Below, one piece after another: positions 43,528 through 51,269 of a stretch of 64,000 nt of DNA (positions are counted from its first letter, which is position 1; each line of letters starts with the position of its first letter). A model generated the notes under the pieces. The model made no database searches. It saw nothing but the letters and a program-made list of their open reading frames with translations, and had not been told where the DNA came from. The translations under genes and the position numbers were made by a program. Source of the DNA: Paracoccus sp. MA (GTDB taxonomy: Bacteria; Pseudomonadota; Alphaproteobacteria; Rhodobacterales; Rhodobacteraceae); NCBI RefSeq assembly GCF_020990385.1, contig NZ_CP087599.1, forward strand, positions 558,001-622,000. Direction: 5' to 3'.

Positions 43528-44594
43528 TCTACCAGGTTGGACAGGGCGTCGGGCCAGGCGACCTCGGCGTCGATGCGCACATAGGCGGTGCCGGGCAGGC
43601 CGGTCTTGACGTAGTTGCTGTATTTGCGCAGCAGTTCGGGATCGATCTGGGCGCGGACGCGGAACATCAGCTTTTCGCGCTCCTCGGCGGTCTCGACAGT
43701 CTTGGGCGTGAACTGCGCCACATCCGCGACATAGGAAATCCGCGCCGGAATCACGTATTGCGGGGCGGCGTCCATGACCAGCCGCGCCTCGGCCCCGACC
43801 TCGACCCGTCCGGCCTGCGAGGTGGGCAGGAAGAAGGTCATGTAAACGTCCTCCAGATCGACCAGGTTCAGGATGCGCCCGCCGGCCGCGACGATCTCGC
43901 CCTCTTGCGCGATCAGGTATTGCACCCGGCCGTCGCGCGGCGATTGCAGCGTGGCGTCGCCGATCTGCACCTCGACGGCCTCGATCGCCGCCTGCGCCGC
44001 GTCCACCGCCGCCTCGGCATCGACGACCTGGGCGCGGGCGGTGCCGATCCCGGCCTCGGCGGCGGCAAGGTTCGCCTCGGCCGAGGCCAGCGCCGCCTGC
44101 GTCTCGCGCCCCGAGGCCCGCACGTCGTCCAGCACCTGCTGCGAGGCGACGTTGCTGCGCGCCAGGCTTTCGGTGCGCGCCAGTCGCGCCGCCGCCGCAT
44201 CCGCCGCCGCCCGCGCCTGCTCGACCGCGGCCTCGGCCGCCTTGTGCTGCGCCTCGGCCTGGGTCACCAGGCTCTGCGCGGTCTCGACCCCGATGCGGGC
44301 GCGGCGCAGCTGCGCCTCGGCCTGCCGCTTCTGCGCCTCGAGCTGCAGCGTGTCCATCTGCACCAGCAGGTCGCCCTTGCGCACGACCTGGCCCTCGGCG
44401 GCCTGGATGCGGGCGATGCGGCCGGCGGACAGGGCCGAGATGTCGATCTCGGTCGCCTCGATCCGGCCATTGCCCGAGGCGATGCCGGCCAGCTGGCCGT
44501 CCCGCGACAGGTTCTGCCAGGCCAGCCAGCCGACGATGGCCAGAACGGCGAGGGCCGCGGCCCCGCCCCACCAGGATCTTGCCTTGCCTGCCAT
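43524..44594 (-). CDS. HlyD-family periplasmic adaptor (membrane fusion) protein
   Basis: A 356-aa adaptor: single N-terminal helix ([18 protein letters not shown]), biotinyl-lipoyl half ([14 protein letters not shown]), a long Ala/Gln-rich alpha-helical hairpin (about residues 70-220, typical coiled-coil repeats), then [20 protein letters not shown] and the beta-barrel with [14 protein letters not shown]. It connects the inner-membrane exporter encoded by the next two genes to an outer-membrane channel; no TolC homologue is in the window. It is the first gene of the three-gene minus-strand operon. Confidence 0.92.
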   Translation of the reverse strand: MAGKARSWWGGAAALAVLAIVGWLAWQNLSRDGQLAGIASGNGRIEATEIDISALSAGRIARIQAAEGQVVRKGDLLVQMDTLQLEAQKRQAEAQLRRARIGVETAQSLVTQAEAQHKAAEAAVEQARAAADAAAARLARTESLARSNVASQQVLDDVRASGRETQAALASAEANLAAAEAGIGTARAQVVDAEAAVDAAQAAIEAVEVQIGDATLQSPRDGRVQYLIAQEGEIVAAGGRILNLVDLEDVYMTFFLPTSQAGRVEVGAEARLVMDAAPQYVIPARISYVADVAQFTPKTVETAEEREKLMFRVRAQIDPELLRKYSNYVKTGLPGTAYVRIDAEVAWPDALSNLVE

Positions 44595-44820
44595 GCACGA
44601 CCTCCGCGATCAGAAACGGCGCCGGATCGGTCCGGCTGCGACGGCGCGAATCGCGTCGCCCTGCCACAATAGCCGCCCTGCGCGCGACGCGCCCTGACCA
44701 AAATGCCGCTGCTCCGCTTGCGCCGCTGCGCCACCGGAAATCCCCAACCCGTTGCCGATCCTTCATGAACCCTGCAAGACTGCCGGGGCAGCCCCGCCAA
44801 AGGGACAGGTTGCCGGTTCC

Positions 44821-45021
44821 ATGACGCCGGGTAATCTTTTCCGACTTCAGGCCCCTCATGGCCCTTGTGACAACATGCGCGAGTTGATCGACTTCCCTCC
44901 GACGCGCAAGCGGCTCAAGGAGGTCTTTCTGGATTGCTACCGGCGGCAGCAGCATCCGGCCGAGATGCTGAACTGCGCCGCGCACATGATCCTGACCATC
45001 GACGCGCCCGAGAAGCCATAG
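44821..45021 (+). CDS. Small hypothetical protein
   Basis: A 66-aa frame ending [21 protein letters not shown] then [22 protein letters not shown]. Codon third positions are strongly G/C, as in real genes here, and the C-terminal half looks helical. It contains three cysteines. No signal peptide or known domain. It may start at 44821 or at 44875 (48 aa). It lies divergently from the HlyD operon, alone. Confidence 0.4.
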   Translation: MTPGNLFRLQAPHGPCDNMRELIDFPPTRKRLKEVFLDCYRRQQHPAEMLNCAAHMILTIDAPEKP

Positions 45022-45383
45022 CGACGCCATGCCGACGGCGATACACGTGGCCCCAGCGAATTGCGTCATCCTGCTCTCTTCCTGCGCATGACGATTCTGT
45101 CCGGTCCGCCTTCAGGCTAGCACCCCGGGCCGGTGGCCTGCATGACAGCCCTAGGCCCAAAGACGAAGCCCCGTTCGCAGCCGCGCCCGGCAAGGCCGGT
45201 GCCACGGATCGCGGCTCCTGCCGCGCGCAAAAGATGATGTCGGAACAGGCTGCGAGCCGGGCACGGAGGCCGCGACCGAATCCGGGGATTGCCGTCCCGT
45301 CCTCCGCAGGGGCGGGACCGGCATCCCGCCATCCCCCGCAGAACGCCGTCCTTCTTTCTTGTCCAAATATCCTCGGGGGTGAA

Positions 45384-45401
45384 TTGCGGCTTCAGCCGCA
45401 A
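45384..45401 (-). terminator. Second hairpin after scoB
   Basis: TTGCGGC/GCCGCAA with loop TTCA; immediately follows the first scoB hairpin. The pair may act as a double terminator for the minus-strand sco operon. Confidence 0.5.
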
Positions 45402-45402
45402 G

Positions 45403-45420
45403 AGGGGGCGGAAGCCCCCT
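45403..45420 (-). terminator. First hairpin after scoB
   Basis: AGGGGGC/GCCCCCT with loop GGAA, 13 bp past the scoB stop on the minus strand. A strong 7-bp GC stem without a long U tract. Confidence 0.55.
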
Positions 45421-45432
45421 GCCCCTGTCAGC

Positions 45433-46077
45433 TCACCCGACGATCGCCGCCTCGGTCGCGGCGCGCAGCGCGTCCTCGCTGACGCCATCGGCCAGCTCGA
45501 CGATCTTCAGCCCGCCCGGAACCACGTCCAGCACCCCCAGATTGGTGATGATCCGGTTCACCACCCCCTGGCCGGTCAAGGGCAGGGTGCAGGATTTCAG
45601 CACCTTCGACTCGCCGGCCTTGTTGGTGTGGTCCATCACCACCACCACCCGGCCCACGCCCGCCACCAGGTCCATCGCCCCGCCCATGCCCTTGACCAGC
45701 TTGCCGGGGATCATCCAGTTCGCCAGGTCGCCGTTCTCGGCCACCTCCATCGCCCCCAGGATCGCCATGGCGATCTTGCCGCCGCGGATCATCGCGAAGC
45801 TCTCGGCGCTGTCGAAATAGGCGGTCTGCGGCAGCTCGGTCACCGTCTGCTTGCCGGCATTGATCAGGTCCGGATCCTCCTCGCCCTCGTAAGGAAACGG
45901 CCCGATGCCCAGCATGCCGTTTTCCGATTGCAGCGTCACATGCACCCCCTCGGGGATGTAGTTCGCCACCAGCGTCGGGATGCCGATCCCGAGGTTCACA
46001 TACCAGCCGTCCTGCAGCTCCTGCGCGGCCCGCGCCGCCATCCGGTTGCGGTCCCAGCCCTTGATTTCGGCGGCCAT
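45433..46077 (-). CDS. scoB: 3-oxoacid CoA-transferase subunit B
   Basis: A 214-aa CoA-transferase family I beta subunit: [17 protein letters not shown] near residue 30, catalytic Glu in [12 protein letters not shown], and [20 protein letters not shown]. With ScoA it moves CoA from succinyl-CoA to acetoacetate (or a related 3-oxoacid), the entry step for ketone bodies and some degradation products. Its ATG shares one base with the scoA stop (TGATG). It ends in two hairpins. Confidence 0.93.
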   Translation of the reverse strand: MAAEIKGWDRNRMAARAAQELQDGWYVNLGIGIPTLVANYIPEGVHVTLQSENGMLGIGPFPYEGEEDPDLINAGKQTVTELPQTAYFDSAESFAMIRGGKIAMAILGAMEVAENGDLANWMIPGKLVKGMGGAMDLVAGVGRVVVVMDHTNKAGESKVLKSCTLPLTGQGVVNRIITNLGVLDVVPGGLKIVELADGVSEDALRAATEAAIVG

Positions 46078-46814
46078 CAGACGGTCTCCTTCTTGCCGGT
46101 CGTGTCGGAGACGCGCGAACGTGTCGTGCGCTGCTCGATGCGCTTCTCGTGCTGGCCCTGGATCAGCCGATGGACATAGATCCCCGGCAGGTGGATGGCG
46201 TCCGGGTCGAGGCTGCCGGTCGGCACGATCTCCTCGACCTCGCAGACGCAGATGCGGCCGCATTTCGCCGCCGGCACGTTGAAGTTGCGCGCGGTCTTGC
46301 GGAAGATCACATTGCCCGACTCGTCCGCCTTCCAGCCCTTGACGATGGCCAGGTCGGCGACGATGCCGCGCTCCAGGATATAGGTCTCGCCGTCGAAATC
46401 GTGATGCTCCTTGCCCTCGGCGATCACCGTGCCGACGCCGGTTTTCGTATAAAAGCCCGGGATGCCGGCGCCGCCCGCCCGCATGCGCTCGGCCAGCGTG
46501 CCCTGCGGGTTGAACTCCAGCTCCAGCTCGCCCGAGAGATACTGGCGCATGAACTCGGCATTCTCGCCGACATAGGAGGAGATCATCTTGCGGATCTGCC
46601 GCGAGTCCAAGAGCTTGCCCAGCCCGAACCCGTCCACGCCGCAATTGTTGGAGGCGATGGTCAGCTCCCTGGTCCCGGCGCGCAGGATCGCCTCGATCAA
46701 AAGCTCCGGGATGCCGCAAAGCCCGAAGCCCCCCGCCGCAATCACCATCCCGTCACGAAGCAAACCCCCAAGCGCCAAATCCGCGCTGGGATAGATCTTG
46801 TTCGATCCCGCCAT
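46077..46814 (-). CDS. scoA: 3-oxoacid CoA-transferase subunit A
   Basis: A 245-aa CoA-transferase alpha subunit with the family glycine motif [15 protein letters not shown] (about 30-44), [17 protein letters not shown] and [19 protein letters not shown]. It pairs with ScoB. The start [12 protein letters not shown] at 46814 is preferred to an ATG two codons earlier. It is divergent from a PAS-LuxR regulator gene (46938), whose product probably controls this operon. Confidence 0.93.
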   Translation of the reverse strand: MAGSNKIYPSADLALGGLLRDGMVIAAGGFGLCGIPELLIEAILRAGTRELTIASNNCGVDGFGLGKLLDSRQIRKMISSYVGENAEFMRQYLSGELELEFNPQGTLAERMRAGGAGIPGFYTKTGVGTVIAEGKEHHDFDGETYILERGIVADLAIVKGWKADESGNVIFRKTARNFNVPAAKCGRICVCEVEEIVPTGSLDPDAIHLPGIYVHRLIQGQHEKRIEQRTTRSRVSDTTGKKETV

Positions 46815-46937
46815 TCGCATTCCCCGATCCGTTGACCCGCCGCGGGCGCCGATTGCCGCTCCGCCGCGATCAACCCTGTCGCATGGGCGGGGAATGCTCT
46901 ATCCGTAGGAATACTTAGATCAATAGGTATCGCGACC

Positions 46938-47516
46938 ATGCAGACTCCGCGCTGGCGGCCCTCGGGCCGCGATTGCGACAGCCTGGGCTTCCAGAACGCG
47001 CCCGACGCGACCCTGGTGCTGGCCGAGCGGGTGATCGTCCGCGCCAACCTGATGGTCGAGACGGTGTTCGGCTGGCCCCCGCGCGCGCTCGAAGGCCAAT
47101 CCATGCGCATGCTCTATCCCGGCGAGACGGATTTCGAACTGGTGGGCGAGCGCGCCCGCAAGGCGCTGCAAGAGCGGCCCCTCTACCGGGACGAGCGTTT
47201 CATGCGCCGCAAGGACGGGCGGATCGTCTGGATGGAGGGCAGGGGCCGGACCATGGACCAGGACGACCCGCACCGGCTGGCGATCTGGACCTACCGGCCC
47301 CTGGAAAGCTCGGTCGGGGCCGGCAGCCTGCTGACCGCGACGGAAAAGCGCATCGCCGGCTATCTGGTGAACGGCTTCACCAGCAAGGAGATCGCCAAAT
47401 CGCTGGCCTGCTCGCCCCGCACGGTCGAGGTGCACCGCGCCAACATGATCCGCAAGACGGGGGTGCGCAACAGCTTCGAGCTGGTGCGGCGGCTGCTGGA
47501 TATCGGTTCGGGCTGA
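46938..47516 (+). CDS. PAS domain-containing LuxR-type transcriptional regulator
   Basis: A 192-aa regulator: N-terminal PAS-like sensor (NAPDATLVLAERVIVRANLM and RFMRRKDGRIVWMEGRGRTM), then a GerE/LuxR HTH (LTATEKRIAGYLVNGFTSKE and IAKSLACSPRTVEVHRANMI). It may respond to a small ligand or redox signal without a separate kinase; no receiver domain is present. It diverges from scoAB with a 123-bp shared promoter region. Similar PAS-LuxR proteins are found beside CoA-transferase genes in alphaproteobacteria, which supports control of scoAB. Confidence 0.85.
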   Translation: MQTPRWRPSGRDCDSLGFQNAPDATLVLAERVIVRANLMVETVFGWPPRALEGQSMRMLYPGETDFELVGERARKALQERPLYRDERFMRRKDGRIVWMEGRGRTMDQDDPHRLAIWTYRPLESSVGAGSLLTATEKRIAGYLVNGFTSKEIAKSLACSPRTVEVHRANMIRKTGVRNSFELVRRLLDIGSG

Positions 47517-47700
47517 ACCCGGCCGGCCATGGGCCGCGGGCCGGCTCCGGCCCGGCCTTCGCCGGCGGTCCGGCCGGCGGCGGACGGGTGCAGGGGCGGA
47601 CGGTCCTGCGCCGGCGCGGCCGATGCCGATCATCGACCTTGCCCGCGGGACCGGCTATCCTGCGCCGGCCCGGCTTGGGCCAAACGAGGAAATGCAAGAC

Positions 47701-48423
47701 GTGACCATCCCCACCCGCCGCCCGACCGGCGCCGCCGCCGAGCCCGTCGTCGGCACGACGGTGCAATATGTCATCGACACGCTGGCGATGCGCATCGTGT
47801 CGCAGGAATACGACACCGACGAGCGCCTGCCCTCCGAGCGGCAGCTGGCGCAGGATCTGGGGGTGGCGCGGAACACGGTGCGCGAGGCGCTGGACCAGCT
47901 CGAGGCGCGGGGCATGATCCGGCGCCGCGCCGGCTCGGGCTCTTTTGTCACCTACGATGCCGGCGGCAGCAGCGAATCGCTGAGTCCGGTGGCGGCCGAA
48001 ACCGGCCCGCTGCATCTGCAGGTGGTGCGCAGCATCCTGGAGCCCGAGATGGTCCGGCTGGCGATCATCAACATGTCGCCGCGCCGGATCGAGGCGCTGG
48101 GGGAAACCCTGTCGCAGATGGAGGCGGTGCAGGCCGATGCCAACGCCTTCGTCCGGCTGGAGGAGGAATTCCATCGCCAGATCGCCAGCGGCACCGACAA
48201 TCCGCTGCTGATCGCCTGCTACAACCTGGTCATCGACGCCCGCCGGCAGGCCTTTCGCGCCGCCATGTATCGCCGGCACCTGACCCCCAGCCGCATCGCC
48301 ATCTATCAGCGCAGCTACAACGCCCTGTTCAACGCCATCGCCGCCCGCGACATCGAGGAGGCGACCGAGTTCATGAAGCTCGCACTCATCGAGGACCAGA
48401 AGCTTCTGCTGCAGGAGGACTGA
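47701..48423 (+). CDS. GntR-family transcriptional regulator (FadR/FCD type)
   Basis: A 240-aa regulator with a GntR wHTH (RLPSERQLAQDLGVARNTVR, then EALDQLEARGMIRRRAGSGSF) followed by an FCD ligand-binding domain with metal-binding-type residues (EEEFHRQIA, ARDIEEATEFMKLAL). Two starts are possible: GTG at 47701 with GAGGA 10 bases upstream (chosen), or ATG at 47692 or 47623. It lies upstream of the tmm-tdm region and converges with the binding-protein gene, overlapping it by 38 bp. FCD regulators usually sense an organic acid or amine. Confidence 0.85.
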   Translation: MTIPTRRPTGAAAEPVVGTTVQYVIDTLAMRIVSQEYDTDERLPSERQLAQDLGVARNTVREALDQLEARGMIRRRAGSGSFVTYDAGGSSESLSPVAAETGPLHLQVVRSILEPEMVRLAIINMSPRRIEALGETLSQMEAVQADANAFVRLEEEFHRQIASGTDNPLLIACYNLVIDARRQAFRAAMYRRHLTPSRIAIYQRSYNALFNAIAARDIEEATEFMKLALIEDQKLLLQED

Positions 48424-49690
48424 GCTCTGCCGCCGGGTCGAGGCGCTGATACCACATCTGCCCGAGTTGCTCGAGATGCTGGCGCAGCAGCGGGGCGTGG
48501 CGTTCCAGCCAGTCCAGGACCGAGCCGAATTCGATGATCCGCGCCCTGCCGTCGCGGATGCCGACCACGGGCCAGTCGCCGACCAGCGCATTGTCGATGC
48601 CGAACAGCGCGCTGCCCCACCAGCGCGCGGTGCCGAAGACATGCGGCATCTGCTGGTGGCGCTTCATCGCCGCCAGGACGGTGATCGGCGCCACAGTGTC
48701 GGCGCTTTCCACCGCGTTCTGCCACAGGTCGAGGATCGAGGCGTATTCCCAGCTCACCGCGCTCCATTCGCCGGGAAAGCGGGCGTTGTAGGCGTCGAAG
48801 AAGGCCTTGGGGCGGCGAAAGAAGAAGGCCTTGTCGGCCAGCAGCGGGTCGTCGAAATCCGGGAACTGGAAGACATAGCGCGACATGAACTCGGCCGAGG
48901 TGCTAGCGATCAGCCGCGGATAGTCATCGCCGGTGCAGGCGAGGATGGGACCGCGCCAGCCCAGATCATGCGCGGCCTCGGTCAGGGCGCGGGTCATCGG
49001 AGCGGGCGAGGTGCACCAGCACAGCAGGTCCGGCGCCTGGTCCAGCATCGCCCGCACGATCGAGCGCGCGTCGGTCTCGCCCGGATCGTAGCGGATTTCC
49101 CTGACGACGGGCCGGCCCGCCGCCTCGAAGGCGGCGCGATAGACGGCCAGCGAGGGCAGGCCCAGCCGGTCGGACTGGCTGCACAGCGCCACCCGCCGCA
49201 TCGCGGGCCGGCTGCGGGTCAGCCATTCGACGCCGGTGACGTTGAACAGCGGATGCAGCTCGGCCGGCGCGATCAGACTGGGCGTGTCGGGCGACAGGTC
49301 CGAGGGCAGCAGCGTCGCTACCAGCACGCGACGCGCCATCAGATAGGGCAGGGCCGGCGCGAAACTGTCGCCGCCAAGCGTCAGGACCAGGCGCACGCGC
49401 TTTCGCTCGACCATGTCGCGCGCCGCCTCCAGGGTGGCGGCGGGATTGGCGGCGCTGTCATGGGCGACGATTTCCAGCCGGTGGCGCTTGCCGGCCACCA
49501 TCAGGCCGCCATGGTCGTTGATCCAGTCGGCCCAGATCCGGCATCCGCCGAGGCCGGGGGCGCCCCAGCGTTCCTCGGGCCCCGACAGCGGCGCCAGGAA
49601 TCCGACCCGCAGCGCCGACCGATTCTCGGCATTCAGCCGGGGAATCGAACCGGTGACGACAAGCTGCTGGGCGAGCGATGGCGTGCGCAT
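48386..49690 (-). CDS. ABC-type branched-chain/amide substrate-binding protein without signal peptide
   Basis: A 434-aa protein of the periplasmic-binding-protein type I (LivK/AmiC/UrtA) class: RVGFLAPLSGPEERWGAPGL (about 28-47), WADWINDHGGLMVAGKRH, RVRLVLTLGGDSFAPALPY, VGIRDGRARIIEFGSVLDW near the end. The N-terminus MRTPSLAQQLVVTGSIPRL has no hydrophobic signal core, so it may be cytoplasmic, like AmiC, which controls an antiterminator by ligand binding. No permease or ATPase gene lies nearby. It is divergent from tmm with 170 bp between, so it may take part in sensing methylated amines. Confidence 0.8.
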   Translation of the reverse strand: MRTPSLAQQLVVTGSIPRLNAENRSALRVGFLAPLSGPEERWGAPGLGGCRIWADWINDHGGLMVAGKRHRLEIVAHDSAANPAATLEAARDMVERKRVRLVLTLGGDSFAPALPYLMARRVLVATLLPSDLSPDTPSLIAPAELHPLFNVTGVEWLTRSRPAMRRVALCSQSDRLGLPSLAVYRAAFEAAGRPVVREIRYDPGETDARSIVRAMLDQAPDLLCWCTSPAPMTRALTEAAHDLGWRGPILACTGDDYPRLIASTSAEFMSRYVFQFPDFDDPLLADKAFFFRRPKAFFDAYNARFPGEWSAVSWEYASILDLWQNAVESADTVAPITVLAAMKRHQQMPHVFGTARWWGSALFGIDNALVGDWPVVGIRDGRARIIEFGSVLDWLERHAPLLRQHLEQLGQMWYQRLDPAAELSPPAAEASGPR

Positions 49691-49796
49691 GAATTCATCT
49701 ATAGCGGAATTCTGCCGGTTTTGACGCCTCGAATCCGACGAATTTATATTCCAGTGAAGAAAAATTGTTGACCTGTGGCCGCAATCGGCTCTTACT

Positions 49797-49832
49797 TGGT
49801 TCATGCCGATGGAACCAGTTCGGAAAATTGGT
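49797..49832. promoter_or_regulatory. Overlapping inverted repeats in the tmm promoter
   Basis: TGGTTC (49797-49802) and GAACCA (49812-49817) form a perfect 6-bp dyad with a 9-bp spacer. ACCA (49814-49817) also pairs with TGGT at 49829-49832. They lie 29-64 bp before the tmm start. The GntR or another regulator of the methylamine genes may bind here; a TTGACC just upstream (49769-49774) could be a -35 box. Confidence 0.5.
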
Positions 49833-49860
49833 CCATACCGGCGAACAGGGAGCCAATAAC

Positions 49861-51204
49861 ATGAAGAAGCGCGTTGCCATCATCGGCGCGGGTCCTTCGG
49901 GGCTTGCGCAGCTGAGAGCCTTTCAGTCGGCGGCCCAGAAGGGGGCCGAGATCCCCGAAATCGTCTGTTTCGAGAAGCAGTCGAACTGGGGCGGGCTGTG
50001 GAATTATACCTGGCGCACCGGCTTGGACGAATATGGCGAGCCGGTGCATTGTTCGATGTATCGCTATCTGTGGACCAACGGCCCCAAGGAGGGGCTGGAA
50101 TTCGCCGACTATTCCTTCGAGGAGCATTTCGGCAAGCAGATCGCGTCGTATCCGCCGCGGGCGGTGATGTTCGACTATATCGAGGGGCGGGTGGTCAAGG
50201 CCGGGGTCCGCGACTGGATCCGCTTCTCGACCGTGGTGCGGCATGTCGAATATGACGAGGCCCGCGAGATCTTCACCGTCACCGCCCACGATCTGGTCAA
50301 GGATCACATGTATGCCGAGGAATTCGACCATGTGATCGTGGCCTCGGGCCATTTCTCGACCCCCAACGTGCCGGAATACGAGGGTTTCTCGACCTTCAAC
50401 GGCCGCATCGTCCACGCCCATGACTTCCGCGACGCGCGCGAATTCGCCGGCAAGGACGTGCTGGTCATGGGATCGTCCTATTCGGCCGAGGATATCGGCT
50501 CGCAATGCTGGAAATACGGCGCGAAATCCGTCACCTCCTGCTATCGCAGCGCGCCCATGGGCTTCAAATGGCCCGACAACTGGCAGGAGAAGCCGGCGCT
50601 GGTCCGGGTCGAGGGCAAGGAGGCCGTCTTCAAGGACGGCTCGCGCAAGGAGGTGGACGCCATCATCCTGTGCACCGGCTACAAGCATTATTTCCCGTTC
50701 CTGCCCGACGATCTGCGGCTGAAGACCGCGAACCGGCTGGCGGCGGCGGATCTCTACAAGGGGGTGGTCTGGGTCCATAATCCGCGCCTGTTCTATCTGG
50801 GCATGCAGGACCAGTGGTTCACCTTCAACATGTTCGACGCGCAGGCCTGGTATGTGCGCGACATCGTCATGGGCCGGATCGATGTGCCGCAGGACAAGCA
50901 GGTGCTGATGGCCGACGTGCGCGAGCGCGAAGAACGCGAGGAAGCCTCGGACGATGTCAAATACGCGATCCGCTATCAGGCCGATTACGTCCAGGAACTG
51001 ATCGCGGAAACCGACTATCCCAGCTTCGACGTGGATGGCGCCTGCGCCGCCTTCTACGAATGGAAGAAGCACAAGGCCGAGGACATCATGGCCTTCCGCA
51101 ACCACTCCTATCGCTCGGTCATCACCGGCACCATGGCGCCCAAGCATCACACGCCCTGGAAGGATGCGCTGGACGACTCGATGGAAGCCTATCTGATGAA
51201 CTGA
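49861..51204 (+). CDS. tmm: Trimethylamine monooxygenase (flavin-containing monooxygenase)
   Basis: A 447-aa bacterial FMO: FAD-binding GAGPSG at residues 9-14, the FMO signature [11 protein letters not shown] (about 179) and the NADPH motif [10 protein letters not shown] (about 204). Length and the ending [20 protein letters not shown] match Tmm of marine Roseobacters. It oxidises trimethylamine to trimethylamine N-oxide with NADPH and O2. It starts the TMA operon (RBS GGGAGCC before ATG) and is followed by tdm after a terminator-like hairpin. Confidence 0.93.
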   Translation: MKKRVAIIGAGPSGLAQLRAFQSAAQKGAEIPEIVCFEKQSNWGGLWNYTWRTGLDEYGEPVHCSMYRYLWTNGPKEGLEFADYSFEEHFGKQIASYPPRAVMFDYIEGRVVKAGVRDWIRFSTVVRHVEYDEAREIFTVTAHDLVKDHMYAEEFDHVIVASGHFSTPNVPEYEGFSTFNGRIVHAHDFRDAREFAGKDVLVMGSSYSAEDIGSQCWKYGAKSVTSCYRSAPMGFKWPDNWQEKPALVRVEGKEAVFKDGSRKEVDAIILCTGYKHYFPFLPDDLRLKTANRLAAADLYKGVVWVHNPRLFYLGMQDQWFTFNMFDAQAWYVRDIVMGRIDVPQDKQVLMADVREREEREEASDDVKYAIRYQADYVQELIAETDYPSFDVDGACAAFYEWKKHKAEDIMAFRNHSYRSVITGTMAPKHHTPWKDALDDSMEAYLMN

Positions 51205-51224
51205 GCAGGGTTTTCCCCCCGACT

Positions 51225-51244
51225 GGGGCCGGGCATCCGGCCCC
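51225..51244 (+). terminator. Intrinsic-terminator-like hairpin between tmm and tdm
   Basis: GGGGCCGG-GCAT-CCGGCCCC followed by ACCTTTTTCC. A perfect 8-bp stem with a T run fits a Rho-independent terminator or attenuator; it could lower tdm expression relative to tmm if readthrough is partial. Confidence 0.65.
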
Positions 51245-51269
51245 ACCTTTTTCCTCCTGGGAGGTCCAG

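Larger units (their letters stand above)
45022..45432. other. Intergenic region downstream of scoB
   Basis: These 411 bp carry two strong hairpins next to the scoB end and otherwise low-information GC-rich sequence. Open frames through it lack family sequence. The stretch CAAATATCCTCGGGGGTGAA before the hairpins looks like the repeated intergenic units common in Rhodobacteraceae. Confidence 0.5.

Noticed and set aside
40789..45069. Long open frame giving a 1400-residue exporter
   Set aside because: Upstream of 43527 the frame is antisense to the real hlyD-type gene and then runs through low-information DNA; the ATG overlapping the hlyD stop fits the family.
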